A stretch of DNA of 26,506 nt from an uncultured Methanobrevibacter sp. (GCA_900317865.1 ONIK01000037.1:1-26506), one strand, 5' to 3'. Numbered from the stretch's first letter, positions 7,418 to 15,301 are shown. The notes: generated from the sequence alone by a model not told the origin. Program-made: numbers and translations.

Positions 7418-8016
7418 TGGACAGATATAATGTAGGGATTGCCTTAAATGTGCTTTTGGTTGTACTGGAAGTAATTGCATTAATACAGTATTGGAATGCT
7501 AACGGCAGTCTCAACTTTATATATTATACTATAGATTCCAACATTTTTGTTCTGATAGCTTCAGTTTTATATCTGATTACTCGAAAAAACGTTCCAAAAG
7601 CAGTTCAGCTGGTAAAATATTCATCTGCATTATCCGTACTGATAACCTTTTTAATTGTTGTATTTGTCCTGTATCCGATGTCTAACTTTGATTTTGAATT
7701 TCTGTTTTTGAAAGATTCCGCTTTTTTATTGCATGTTGTATGTCCTGTTATGGCCACGGTATCATTCCTGTTTTTTGAAAAAAGCAGTCTTGACAACAGC
7801 TTTAAAAATAATTTGAGATCTTTGTACTTTACAATAGTATATGCTATTGTTCTGATTAGTCTGAATATATTAAAAGTAGTTTCTGGACCATATCCATTTT
7901 TGAAAGTTTATGAACAGCCGGTTTTCATGACTGTTTTATGGCTAGCCGGTATTTTAGCTTTTGCTTTCATATTGTCCAGAATACTGATGAAATTAAATGA
8001 AATAACCAGATATTAA
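7417..8016 (+). CDS. Pr6Pr-like integral membrane protein
   Basis: This is a 199-residue protein with about six hydrophobic segments. The stretch FIYYTIDSNIFVLIASVLYL and the later LLHVVCPVMATVSFLFFE resemble the Pr6Pr family of six-helix bacterial membrane proteins, which have a YFT-x-QSN-like motif and a conserved His in helix four. The function of the family is not established. I start at the ATG at 7417. It overlaps the preceding stop as TGATG and has GGTGAAGG 7 bases upstream, which also argues for an operon with the secreted Ig-like protein. A TTG directly before it is less likely. The gene ends two bases from the convergent hydrolase gene. Confidence 0.6.
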   Translation: MDRYNVGIALNVLLVVLEVIALIQYWNANGSLNFIYYTIDSNIFVLIASVLYLITRKNVPKAVQLVKYSSALSVLITFLIVVFVLYPMSNFDFEFLFLKDSAFLLHVVCPVMATVSFLFFEKSSLDNSFKNNLRSLYFTIVYAIVLISLNILKVVSGPYPFLKVYEQPVFMTVLWLAGILAFAFILSRILMKLNEITRY

Positions 8017-8018
8017 TA

Positions 8019-8726
8019 TTAATTCTTTCTAATGCCGTTGATGAAATCAATTATTGCATCAACAGTCTCTTTTTGCTGCTGTGTGGAATTGATGCTAGCG
8101 TTTCCGTCACCCTGCATGATTCCAAAATTGGCAAATTGGCAATGATTTGCCCCATCAATAATGTGTTCAGTAAAATTGCTGCCCATTAATGTTTTTGATT
8201 CATTGTAAGTTTTCAAATTCAATATTTTGTCGTTTGATCCGTAGACTGATAAGACAGGAACGTTAACTTTTTCTGAAGGATAAGCCGCAAGAAGCACCAG
8301 TCCGTCAACATTATGTTTTGAGGCGTAGCTGGATGCCATGGAACCTCCCAAAGAGTGTCCTGACATAATGTAGTGACTGTAGTTTGTAGTGTTTATTATC
8401 TCATTTGCAGAGTCTGTTCCTAAAAATGCCAGATTGAAAGGCATTTCTACAAGATATGCATCGACACCATTTTCCGCCAGTTTATTCATCAAAGGCAAAT
8501 ATGAAGTATATTCTATTTTGGCTCCAGGATAAAAAATCAGTGCAGTATCATTTCCCGGTCCGTCAATGAAAAGACCATTACTGACTTTGCTGACACTGAC
8601 ATTTCCGCTTCCGTTGATATAGCTTAAACTTGTGTCATCTGCATGATAATAGTCATTAACATAATATATGAAGTATCCAACAACTAATAACAAAATAACA
8701 ATTATGGCAATATATCTTTTTTTCAT
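8019..8726 (-). CDS. Membrane-anchored alpha/beta hydrolase
   Basis: An N-terminal membrane segment (about 5-25) is followed by an alpha/beta hydrolase domain facing outward. The nucleophile elbow GHSLGG gives S125, YGSNDKI gives the acid D166, and GANHCQF gives H195, so the triad is complete. The sequence best fits the small Abhydrolase_5-type group. Such proteins are esterases, lipases or amidases, and the substrate is not evident. Its ATG lies three bases after the stop of the phosphatidyltransferase gene on the same strand, so the two are very likely co-transcribed. A role on membrane lipids would fit that context but remains inference. Confidence 0.82.
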   Translation of the reverse strand: MKKRYIAIIVILLLVVGYFIYYVNDYYHADDTSLSYINGSGNVSVSKVSNGLFIDGPGNDTALIFYPGAKIEYTSYLPLMNKLAENGVDAYLVEMPFNLAFLGTDSANEIINTTNYSHYIMSGHSLGGSMASSYASKHNVDGLVLLAAYPSEKVNVPVLSVYGSNDKILNLKTYNESKTLMGSNFTEHIIDGANHCQFANFGIMQGDGNASINSTQQQKETVDAIIDFINGIRKN

Positions 8727-8729
8727 GGT

Positions 8730-9410
8730 TTAACCTTTAATTAAATTAATGAATAAATATCCAAGGGACGTCAAAAGAACAATTAACGCAAAAACATTTG
8801 CAGAGCCTATGTACAATGGCACCTGCAGAATAATGCATAACAGACAGATTCCGTTTAAAACCAAAAGATACAAATTGTTGAATTTGTCGTAGGACTTATT
8901 GCAGATCATAGCTATTGAAATTATAACCGCCAATATTAATGCAACATAAATGTTGAACAGTCCGCTTATGTAAAAAGAAGCTATAACTATAGCAATTCCA
9001 GGAATAGGAAAACCTATAAATCCTTCAACCTTATCGGATATTACATTATATCTTGTTAACCTTAAGACTCCACAGATAACGATAAATAAAGAAACAATAA
9101 TTGTCGGAACAATTAGATAACTTGCATTGGCTAAACTGAATGCATATAAAAATATTGCAGGAGCAATGCCGAATGAAACGATGTCTGATAATGAGTCAAT
9201 ATTTTTACCGAATCCATATTCATCAATTCTATTGGTTTTACGGGCAACTAATCCGTCAGCTGAATCAAATAACAGTGAAAATATCATAAAAATAGCTGCA
9301 AGGTAGAAATTGTGATTTATGGATAGGAGTGCAGATAGAAATCCGCATGTCATGTTCATTAGTGATATTAAGTCTGATATTTCAATAAATTCTCGTATTT
9401 CCGTATTCAT
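8730..9410 (-). CDS. pssA: CDP-alcohol phosphatidyltransferase (phosphatidyl/archaetidylserine synthase)
   Basis: This membrane enzyme transfers a phosphatidyl (in archaea, archaetidyl) group from its CDP-activated form to an alcohol, most likely serine. The family signature begins DSADGLVAR and ends GKNIDSLSD, with the four Asp residues present. The stretch between AR and the next required Gly is ten residues (KTNRIDEYGF) rather than the eight of the textbook motif. DIVSFGIAPA afterwards is typical of the serine-type PssA group. About seven hydrophobic segments are present in 226 residues. No ribosome binding site precedes the ATG at 9410, and a TATA palindrome lies about 29 bases away, so the message is probably leaderless. 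The alpha/beta hydrolase follows three bases later. Confidence 0.85.
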   Translation of the reverse strand: MNTEIREFIEISDLISLMNMTCGFLSALLSINHNFYLAAIFMIFSLLFDSADGLVARKTNRIDEYGFGKNIDSLSDIVSFGIAPAIFLYAFSLANASYLIVPTIIVSLFIVICGVLRLTRYNVISDKVEGFIGFPIPGIAIVIASFYISGLFNIYVALILAVIISIAMICNKSYDKFNNLYLLVLNGICLLCIILQVPLYIGSANVFALIVLLTSLGYLFINLIKG

Positions 9411-9435
9411 TGTATTAATATTTGAATGGTATAAT

Positions 9436-9443
9436 TTATATAA
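9436..9443. promoter_or_regulatory. Palindromic TATA element shared by two divergent genes
   Basis: TTATATAA is its own reverse complement and is centred at 9439.5. The start codons of pssA (9410, minus) and of the LOG gene (9467, plus) lie 29.5 and 27.5 bases away. Both distances fit leaderless transcription from this one element, and no other convincing TATA box lies in the 56-base gap. Confidence 0.5.
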
Positions 9444-9466
9444 TTAGTGAATTGATAGTTACATAT

Positions 9467-9997
9467 ATGAAAATTTGTATGTATGGATCCGGAAGTAAGA
9501 AAACACCAAAAGAATACACTGATGTCGGTTATAAGTTAGGTGCTGAAATTGCCAAAAAAGGCCACAGTTTAGTTTTTGGTGGTGGAAACGATGGTATGAT
9601 GGGTGCCGTTGCATCAGGTGCCTTTGATAATGGCGGTGAAATAATAGCAATTTCTCCTTATTGGCTTAAGGAATTTGATGATAAATTTAAAAATTATTCT
9701 CAGAGTATTGAAACCAGTTCCATGGATGAGAGAAAAAAACTCTTTTTGGAAAAATCCGATGTCTTTGTTATATGTCCCGGAGGATTCGGTACATTGGATG
9801 AATTGTTTGAAGTTTTGACTTTGAAAAATTTACACAGACACTCAAAAAATATTATCCTTTTCAATATAAATCATTTCTATGATGATTTGATTTCAATTCT
9901 TGGCGAAATGCATGATGACGGTCTGATTCGTGAAGGGGCCCTGAATATTTTTGACGTTGCAACTACTGTTGAGGAAGTCTTTCAATTAATATATTAA
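9467..9997 (+). CDS. LOG-family nucleoside 5'-monophosphate phosphoribohydrolase
   Basis: LOG-family enzymes cleave the base from (cytokinin-like or ordinary) nucleoside monophosphates, and the family has a Rossmann-like fold. The signatures are FGGGNDGMMGA near residue 37, MDERKKLF with the conserved Arg, and PGGFGTLDELFE, the PGGxGTxxE catalytic motif. I start at the ATG at 9467, giving MKICMYGSGS, which is where the family begins. The 15 residues encoded upstream from a TTG would translate the promoter itself. The length of 177 residues is normal. The substrate in methanogens is unknown, and nucleotide salvage is a reasonable guess. Confidence 0.85.
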   Translation: MKICMYGSGSKKTPKEYTDVGYKLGAEIAKKGHSLVFGGGNDGMMGAVASGAFDNGGEIIAISPYWLKEFDDKFKNYSQSIETSSMDERKKLFLEKSDVFVICPGGFGTLDELFEVLTLKNLHRHSKNIILFNINHFYDDLISILGEMHDDGLIREGALNIFDVATTVEEVFQLIY

Positions 9998-10021
9998 TAA
10001 CTTGTACACATATTTTAATTA

Positions 10022-10729
10022 ATGGCTGATTTGAAAAATTTCCTTAAACTAATTATTATATTTATTGCTATATTGTTTGTTTTAGCTTTTATAGGTGGGG
10101 CAATATATAATTTAACTGCTCCGCCAAGTTTTGCAAATTATAATGATAATGTTACTATTGATATCGGCCAGGACGGTTATCTGACAGCCCATATTGACAA
10201 GTCCCTGGAATATAAAAGTGAAAATATTGCTGATGGTGAAGTAAAGACTGATTCTAATTTTATTTTAAAATGGGCTCATGCACGAAATATCAGCTATGTT
10301 AATGATGTGGCTAAAAAAGGCTATGTGATTGTTTGGAAAGCCACGCCTCAGGAAATGAACCTTGATATAAATGATACTCGTGTAATCTCCTATGATTATG
10401 GAAGCATATTTAATCAGAATCATATGTTTGCCGTATATTATCTGCAATATAATCCTCAAAACTCTATGGTATACGGAATAATACTGGACCATAATAGTAT
10501 AAATTATGATTTAAGCGATTTGCTTTATGATATATTGGGATTGAACAAATCAGTTATAAAATATCATGAATATTATCCTCCTTCCTCATCTTCCTCAAGC
10601 CGTTATGGCGGTGTTGACAACTCTCCCCATTCGATTGCACGCAGTGATCCTGACTGGTATTATGACCACTATGACTATGGGGACTATGATGATATTGATG
10701 AGTATCTGGAGTCTCAGGGATACGATTGA
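10022..10729 (+). CDS. Unknown membrane-anchored protein with Ser and Tyr/Asp-rich tail
   Basis: I do not recognise this 235-residue protein. A single strong hydrophobic segment (about 8-32) anchors or exports it. Residues 45-180 form a beta-rich globular region with no motif I can name, and the tail (about 188-235) has a run of six Ser followed by Tyr/Asp/Gly-rich sequence ending in a strongly acidic stretch. It starts 24 bases after the LOG gene and may be co-transcribed with it. The ferredoxin gene follows 12 bases later. The tail composition resembles that of the secreted protein at 6917-7417. Confidence 0.65.
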   Translation: MADLKNFLKLIIIFIAILFVLAFIGGAIYNLTAPPSFANYNDNVTIDIGQDGYLTAHIDKSLEYKSENIADGEVKTDSNFILKWAHARNISYVNDVAKKGYVIVWKATPQEMNLDINDTRVISYDYGSIFNQNHMFAVYYLQYNPQNSMVYGIILDHNSINYDLSDLLYDILGLNKSVIKYHEYYPPSSSSSSRYGGVDNSPHSIARSDPDWYYDHYDYGDYDDIDEYLESQGYD

Positions 10730-10741
10730 AAAGAATTATTA

Positions 10742-11005
10742 ATGGCTATTTATAAAAAGATTATTATGGGTTTAGGTTCATTTTTTAAAAGAAATAAAGA
10801 TAAGGAAGAGGAAAATGTTGAATCACACATTGAAATTAACACTGATGATTGTAACGGTGCAGATTGTGAAAAATGTGTTATAGCCTGTCCGAATAATGTT
10901 TTAATTAAGCAGGGTGATGATACAGTAGTCAGAAATCCTTTGACTTGTAAGCACTGTAAGGTTTGTGAAGCAATCTGTCCGAATGATTGCATTTTTGTTA
11001 ACTGA
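10742..11005 (+). CDS. Small 2[4Fe-4S] ferredoxin
   Basis: This is an 87-residue electron carrier with two cluster motifs: C37-x4-C42-x2-C45-x3-C49-P and C69-x2-C72-x2-C75-x3-C79-P. An additional Cys (C83) follows the second motif. The first motif has four residues instead of two between its first cysteines. The basic N-terminal extension (about 20 residues before the acidic stretch) is not part of the ferredoxin fold, and translation might instead begin at Met9, since neither ATG has a strong ribosome binding site. Its redox partners cannot be read from the neighbours. Confidence 0.85.
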   Translation: MAIYKKIIMGLGSFFKRNKDKEEENVESHIEINTDDCNGADCEKCVIACPNNVLIKQGDDTVVRNPLTCKHCKVCEAICPNDCIFVN

Positions 11006-11114
11006 TACTTTATTTGAGAAATAATTTTTTTCATCTTTTTTAATTTTAGGAATACCTAAATATTTATACTATTAATGATAAATTAATATTAAAATTATTC
11101 GGGAGTTTGTTATT

Positions 11115-11390
11115 TTGAGAGCTAGACATGGTGCAGGTCATGCTATAGGTGGTCTTCCTTATGAAATATTCAACTTTTTAGGTTCCAGTTTTACAAGACC
11201 TCGTGGTGAAGTTGAACCTGTTGGAAAAAAATGTAATTTGTGTAAGAAATGTCAATTTGAATGCAGAAGACATGCTATTTATATTGATAAGAAACGTAAG
11301 ATATGGACATTGTATCCTAATAGATGTAATCTCTGTCTTCAATGTGTTGGCAAATGTCCTACTAATGCATTAACTGTAGTTAGAAAATAA
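11115..11390 (+). CDS. 4Fe-4S ferredoxin-like protein, hydrogenase-subunit type
   Basis: This 91-residue protein has two clusters: C40-x2-C43-x2-C46-x3-C50 (followed by Arg instead of Pro) and C71-x2-C74-x2-C77-x3-C81-P. The N-terminal part, with NFLGSSFTRPRGEVEPVG just before the first cluster, recalls the segment preceding the clusters in EchF/NuoI-like subunits of energy-converting hydrogenases, but no other hydrogenase gene is nearby. Translation appears to begin at TTG 11115, preceded by GGGAG at 11101-11105. No in-frame ATG exists upstream in the leader. Roles in electron transfer to a membrane complex are inferred only. Confidence 0.75.
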   Translation: MRARHGAGHAIGGLPYEIFNFLGSSFTRPRGEVEPVGKKCNLCKKCQFECRRHAIYIDKKRKIWTLYPNRCNLCLQCVGKCPTNALTVVRK

Positions 11391-11394
11391 CTAC

Positions 11395-11407
11395 TTTTTT
11401 TTATTTT
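11395..11407 (+). terminator. T-rich terminator after the ferredoxin-like gene
   Basis: A T-tract interrupted by a single A follows the stop codon after a few bases. The 146-base space up to the TFB gene holds no gene. Confidence 0.4.
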
Positions 11408-11536
11408 TACTTATTTTTGCAATTGATTTTAATTGAATTTGGGACTTTAATATCTCCGTCTATATGTTGTGGGTAAATTATTATTAAATTATTTGCAACT
11501 GTTTTTATACGAACTTTTTTTCATGGAGGTATTTTA

Positions 11537-12481
11537 ATGAAAAATAAAAGATCACTGAAAAAAAGACCTGAAAAAGAAGATATTAACCAAACGCCAAGAA
11601 ATATTTGTCCGGAGTGTAATTCAACAGATTTGGATTACAATCATTCAAGAGCAGAAGTAACATGCAAACACTGCGGCCTGGTAATAGATGAAAATATTAT
11701 AGACCATGGTCCTGAATGGAGAGCATTTAATAGTGAACAACGTGATTCAAGAACACGTACTGGTGCACCACTGAAAAATGGAATTCACGATTTCGGTTTA
11801 GGTACTGATATTGATTGGAAAAACAATAATATATCACCTAAAAATATTGCCGGCTATTACAGAATGAGAAAATGGAACAAAAAACTTAGGATTTCAGGTT
11901 CAAGGCAACGCAATCTTGCTTTTGCATTATCCCAGATTGATAGGAAATGCTCTAATTTGGGTTTGCCAAGAAATGTTCGTGAAAATGCATCTTTAATTTA
12001 TAGAAGAGCATTAGAAAACAGGCTGATTATGGGTAGAACTGTTGAAGGTGTAGTTTCAGCCTCAATATATATTGCATGCAGGGAATGCAGCATACCAAGA
12101 ACGCTGGATGAAATTGCAGAAGAATCCAGTGCCAGCAGAAAAGATATCGGCAGAATTCACAGGTCATTGTCACGTGAGCTGAAAATCAAGTTAACTCCAA
12201 CTTCCGCTGCAGATTACATTCCAAGATTTGCAACAGAACTGGAATTATCCAATGAATCACAGGTAAAAGCTATTAAAATTGCCGAAGAATCCAAAAGTGA
12301 AGGATTAACCAATGGGAAAGGACCAAGCGGAATAGCTGCTGCTGCCTTATATATTGCATCCCTGATGGTTAATGAAAGGAAAAGTCAAAAGGATATAGCT
12401 GAAGTTGCTGGAGTAACAGAAGTAACTCTAAGAAACCGTTATAAAGAAATGTCAGAAAACTTGAATCTTGCAGTAATTTAA
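11537..12481 (+). CDS. tfb: Transcription initiation factor TFB (TFIIB)
   Basis: TFB bridges the TATA-binding protein and RNA polymerase at archaeal promoters. The N-terminal zinc ribbon has C24-x2-C27 and C43-x2-C46. The B-reader region includes GPEWRAFNSEQRDSRTRTGAP at about 55-75. Two cyclin-like repeats follow from about 110 to the end, including GRTVEGVVSASIYIACR and the second-repeat counterpart GKGPSGIAAAALYIAS. The length of 314 is normal. The ATG follows GGAGGT at 11525-11530. The gene is single, and no second TFB is in the window. Confidence 0.96.
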   Translation: MKNKRSLKKRPEKEDINQTPRNICPECNSTDLDYNHSRAEVTCKHCGLVIDENIIDHGPEWRAFNSEQRDSRTRTGAPLKNGIHDFGLGTDIDWKNNNISPKNIAGYYRMRKWNKKLRISGSRQRNLAFALSQIDRKCSNLGLPRNVRENASLIYRRALENRLIMGRTVEGVVSASIYIACRECSIPRTLDEIAEESSASRKDIGRIHRSLSRELKIKLTPTSAADYIPRFATELELSNESQVKAIKIAEESKSEGLTNGKGPSGIAAAALYIASLMVNERKSQKDIAEVAGVTEVTLRNRYKEMSENLNLAVI

Positions 12482-12499
12482 AAAAATAAGAATAAGATG

Positions 12500-12682
12500 C
12501 TATTTTTCTGCAAGAGTCCAATAACATCTTTTAGGTGAAACAATTGTTTCATCTTTTTTTAATTCTTTCATGATTTTATCGACTTCTTTTTTCTCAACGC
12601 CAGAAATTTCACTAACTTTTTTAGCGTTTAGCGGTTCTTCTGAGTTTTTGAATGCTTCAATTACCTTTTCTCTGTCATCCAT
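12500..12682 (-). CDS. Small winged-helix DNA-binding protein
   Basis: A 60-residue protein that is nearly a minimal winged helix: helix 1 (DDREKVIEAFKNS), helix 2 (NAKKVSEISG), recognition helix (EKKEVDKIMKELKK), then a short beta wing (TIVSPKRCYWTLAEK). The pattern fits small archaeal MarR/ArsR-like regulators without an effector domain. The ATG follows CGGTGATATT, a good ribosome binding site. It converges on TFB with an 18-base gap. Its targets are unknown. Because it is so short, it could also be a transcription-factor subdomain acting with a partner. Confidence 0.75.
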   Translation of the reverse strand: MDDREKVIEAFKNSEEPLNAKKVSEISGVEKKEVDKIMKELKKDETIVSPKRCYWTLAEK

Positions 12683-12808
12683 AATATCACCGTTATTGAT
12701 TATATTATGTGTGAACTTTTAATTAATCTTTTTTAATATTTATTACCTGAAAAGAAGAGGTGAACATCTTAATAATTCAATAATTTTAAATGTTAAGCTA
12801 TCATATAA

Positions 12809-12829
12809 ATTCTTTTTTTGAGAAAGAAT
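12809..12829. promoter_or_regulatory. Inverted repeat upstream of the Nudix gene
   Basis: ATTCTTT and AAAGAAT are perfect 7-base arms around TTTTGAG, lying just before a TATA-like AATATATG and about 40 bases before the Nudix start. The repeat could be an operator or a chance AT-rich palindrome. The rest of the 186-base gap between 12682 and 12869 holds no gene. Confidence 0.25.
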
Positions 12830-12868
12830 ATATGTAATTAATTAAAAAGTTATTATTGATGTGATAAT

Positions 12869-13306
12869 ATGGGTGACATGTGGGGATTGACAGCAAGAGG
12901 AATCTGTGAATTTGAAGGAAAGATTTTGCTTTTAAAAGTAAGGTCAAAATCAAGTCATGATGCGGAAAAATGGGAAATTCCCGGAGGAAAAGTTAAAAAA
13001 GGCGAATTTTTTGACCAGGCCTTAAAAAGGGAGTTTATGGAAGAGACTGGTCTTGAAATAAATATTGATTCATTGTATAATGTTATTCAAAATGAGTATA
13101 CTGCATGCAAAACCAATGAAAAAATAAAATCAGTTCAGCTGATTATGAAGGTATCATCCGGAACTGATGAAGTTAAAATCAGTGCTGAACACGATGACTA
13201 CAAATGGTTTACACATGAGGAATTAAAGGAATTGATTGACAAGAAACTGCTTTCAAAAGCGGCGATGAACTCATTTGATGAAGTTAAATTAGGAGGGAAA
13301 GTATGA
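12869..13306 (+). CDS. Nudix hydrolase
   Basis: Nudix enzymes hydrolyse nucleoside diphosphates linked to another group. The full Nudix box is at residues 40-62: G40, E46, then R54-E55 and E58-E59 with G61, matching Gx5Ex7REUxEExGU. WEIPGGKV just before it is typical of the MutT/NUDT-like group that cleans damaged or non-canonical nucleotides, but the substrate is not assigned. The 145-residue length is normal. The ATG follows GTGATAAT. The stop codon overlaps the start of the zinc-ribbon gene (ATGA), so the two are translationally coupled. Confidence 0.92.
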   Translation: MGDMWGLTARGICEFEGKILLLKVRSKSSHDAEKWEIPGGKVKKGEFFDQALKREFMEETGLEINIDSLYNVIQNEYTACKTNEKIKSVQLIMKVSSGTDEVKISAEHDDYKWFTHEELKELIDKKLLSKAAMNSFDEVKLGGKV

Positions 13307-13494
13307 TTTGTCCAAGTTGCGGAAGCTGGGTAGATGAAGGAGATCCTGTATGTCCTAGCTGCGGAGCATATTTTAGTGATGTTAAAGAAGAATATACATG
13401 TCCAAACTGCCATAGGACGTTTACTCTCGATTGTTATGATACGAATTGTATGTTTTGCGGAGCTCCGATTAAAAGAGAAGATGATTTCTATTAG
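13303..13494 (+). CDS. Double zinc-ribbon protein
   Basis: This 63-residue protein has two likely zinc sites: C3-x2-C6 with C17-x2-C20 (CPSCGSW and CPSCGAYF), and C33-x2-C36 with C49-x2-C52 (CPNC and CMFCG). A further C44 lies between the last pairs. It resembles small archaeal zinc-ribbon proteins that bind nucleic acid or protein partners. A GGAGGGAAA ribosome binding site lies inside the end of the Nudix gene, and the four-base overlap suggests coupled expression and perhaps a shared task, which is unknown. Confidence 0.8.
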   Translation: MICPSCGSWVDEGDPVCPSCGAYFSDVKEEYTCPNCHRTFTLDCYDTNCMFCGAPIKREDDFY

Positions 13495-13509
13495 ATGAAT
13501 AGTTATCTG

Positions 13510-13516
13510 TTTTTTT
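13510..13516 (+). terminator. T-tract after the zinc-ribbon gene
   Basis: Seven T residues follow the stop codon by about 15 bases and probably end the Nudix/zinc-ribbon transcript. The weak pair AGAT and ATCT just before them is not a convincing hairpin. Confidence 0.35.
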
Positions 13517-13592
13517 AAATATCAATCAAAAATATTAATTAATTATAATTGACATATAGCATATTATCAAGATTATTTTACGGAGATTGAAA

Positions 13593-14285
13593 ATGATATA
13601 TTCAAATGAAGTAGAAAATATGTGTCCCGTTGCAAAAGGAGCAAATCACGGGCCTGCACCAATACCTGAAGAGGGTAAATGGGTCAAATCAAAAGAAATA
13701 TCTGATATTTCAGGTTTGACACACGGTATCGGCTGGTGTGCACCTCAGCAGGGATGCTGCAAATTGACTTTAAACGTTAAAGATGGTATTATTGAAGAGG
13801 CATTGGTTGAAACCATTGGATGTTCCGGTATGACTCATTCAGCAGCCATGTCTGGTGAAATTCTAATCGGAAAAACTATTTTGGAAGCTTTAAACACTGA
13901 TTTGGTTTGTGATGCAATTAACACTGCTATGCGTGAGCTGTTCCTGCAAATAGTTTATGGTAGAACCCAGTCTGCATTTTCAGAAGGAGGTCTTCCTATT
14001 GGAGCAGGCCTTGAAGACTTGGGTAAAGGCCACAGAAGCCAGGTTGGAACAATATATTCAACCAGCAAGAAAGGGCCAAGATATCTGGAACTGACTGAAG
14101 GTTACATTACTGAAATTGGCCTTGACGAAGATGACGAGATTATAGGATACAAATATATCAATTTAGGCATAATGCTTGATGGCATTAAGGATGGTGTTGA
14201 CCCGTTAGAAGCAATTGAAAATGCGACAGGTCAATACGGAAGATTTGATGATGCAGTCAAGACAATTGATCCTAGAAAAGAGTAG
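13593..14285 (+). CDS. NifU/IscU-like iron-sulfur scaffold protein, partner of GGGtGRT
   Basis: The central part matches the NifU N-terminal (IscU) fold: GCCKLTLNVKDGIIEEALVE followed by TIGCSGMTHSAAM aligns with the first two cluster-ligand segments of IscU, giving C55/C56 and C77. The third IscU cysteine has no counterpart in the following helix region, where LQIVYGRTQSAFSEGG is found instead. Extra cysteines occur at about 11 and 49. The C-terminal third (from about 140) is not part of IscU. The start is the ATG at 13593, 7 bases after CGGAG. A TTG at 13587 would touch that site. The family is known as a two-gene unit with GGGtGRT, which follows 14 bases downstream. Actual cluster assembly is not proven. 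Confidence 0.82.
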   Translation: MIYSNEVENMCPVAKGANHGPAPIPEEGKWVKSKEISDISGLTHGIGWCAPQQGCCKLTLNVKDGIIEEALVETIGCSGMTHSAAMSGEILIGKTILEALNTDLVCDAINTAMRELFLQIVYGRTQSAFSEGGLPIGAGLEDLGKGHRSQVGTIYSTSKKGPRYLELTEGYITEIGLDEDDEIIGYKYINLGIMLDGIKDGVDPLEAIENATGQYGRFDDAVKTIDPRKE

Positions 14286-14299
14286 ATATGGGTGGAATT

Positions 14300-15301
14300 A
14301 TGAGTTTATTTGAAAGTTATGAAAGAAGAATCGACCAGATACTTCCTGTATTAAACAAATATGATATTAAGGATTTGGATGAAGCTAAACAAATCTGTCT
14401 TGATAAAGGTTTCGACCCATATGAAATCGTTAAGGGAGTTCAGCCAATCTGCTTTGAAAATGCCTGCTGGGCCTATACTGTCGGAGCTGCAATAGCTGTT
14501 AAAAAAGACTGCGTAAAAGCTGCTGATGCCGCATCAGCTATCGGTGAAGGATTGCAGTCATTCTGTATTCCAGGCAGTGTTGCGGATGACAGAAAAGTGG
14601 GTTTAGGTCACGGTAACCTTGCATCCATGCTTTTAAGTGATGAATCAAGTTGTTTTGCATTTCTTGCAGGACATGAAAGTTTTGCAGCAGCAGAAGGAGC
14701 AATTGGAATTGCAAACTCTGCAAATCAGGTAAGGGATGAACCTTTAAGAGTTATTTTAAATGGTTTAGGAAAAGATGCCGCTTTAATCATTTCAAGAATC
14801 AACGGATTCACTTATGTTCAGACTGAATTTGACTATTTCACCGGTGAAGTTAAGGTAGTGCGTGAAAAGGCTTACTCTTCAGGTGAACGAGCTAAAGTCA
14901 GATGTTATGGGGCAGATGACGTGCGTGAAGGTGTTGCAATCATGCATCTTGAAGGTGTTGACGTATCAATTACAGGTAACTCAACCAATCCTACCAGATT
15001 CCAGCATCCTGTAGCTGCAACATACAAAAAGGAATGTATTGAACAGGGCAAAAAATACTTCTCTGTTGCATCAGGCGGAGGAACCGGAAGAACCTTGCAC
15101 CCGGATAATATGGCAGCAGGACCTGCATCCTACGGTATGACTGATACTATGGGAAGAATGCATTCAGATGCACAGTTTGCAGGATCATCATCAGTACCGG
15201 CACACGTTGAAATGATGGGATTAATAGGAATGGGTAACAATCCTATGGTTGGAGCAAGTGTGGCTGTTGCTGTTGCTGTTGAAAAAGCTATGAATAAATA
15301 G
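14300..15301 (+). CDS. GGGtGRT-family protein (function unknown)
   Basis: A 333-residue cytoplasmic protein carrying the name-giving motif SGGGTGRTLHPDN near residue 260. It also has many small-residue-rich stretches and several Cys (PICFENACW, KKDC, SFCIPG, RCYGADD). The family is found in anaerobic bacteria and archaea beside the NifU-like protein, as here, and has no established biochemical role. I choose the ATG at 14300 because GGTGG lies 4-5 bases before it. The ATG at 14288 lacks such a site and adds only MGGI. A bulged hairpin and T-tract end the pair. Confidence 0.85.
   Translation: MSLFESYERRIDQILPVLNKYDIKDLDEAKQICLDKGFDPYEIVKGVQPICFENACWAYTVGAAIAVKKDCVKAADAASAIGEGLQSFCIPGSVADDRKVGLGHGNLASMLLSDESSCFAFLAGHESFAAAEGAIGIANSANQVRDEPLRVILNGLGKDAALIISRINGFTYVQTEFDYFTGEVKVVREKAYSSGERAKVRCYGADDVREGVAIMHLEGVDVSITGNSTNPTRFQHPVAATYKKECIEQGKKYFSVASGGGTGRTLHPDNMAAGPASYGMTDTMGRMHSDAQFAGSSSVPAHVEMMGLIGMGNNPMVGASVAVAVAVEKAMNK

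Noticed and set aside
9422..9466. Longer N-terminus for the LOG protein
   Set aside because: It would translate the TATA region from a TTG, and the family begins at the later Met.
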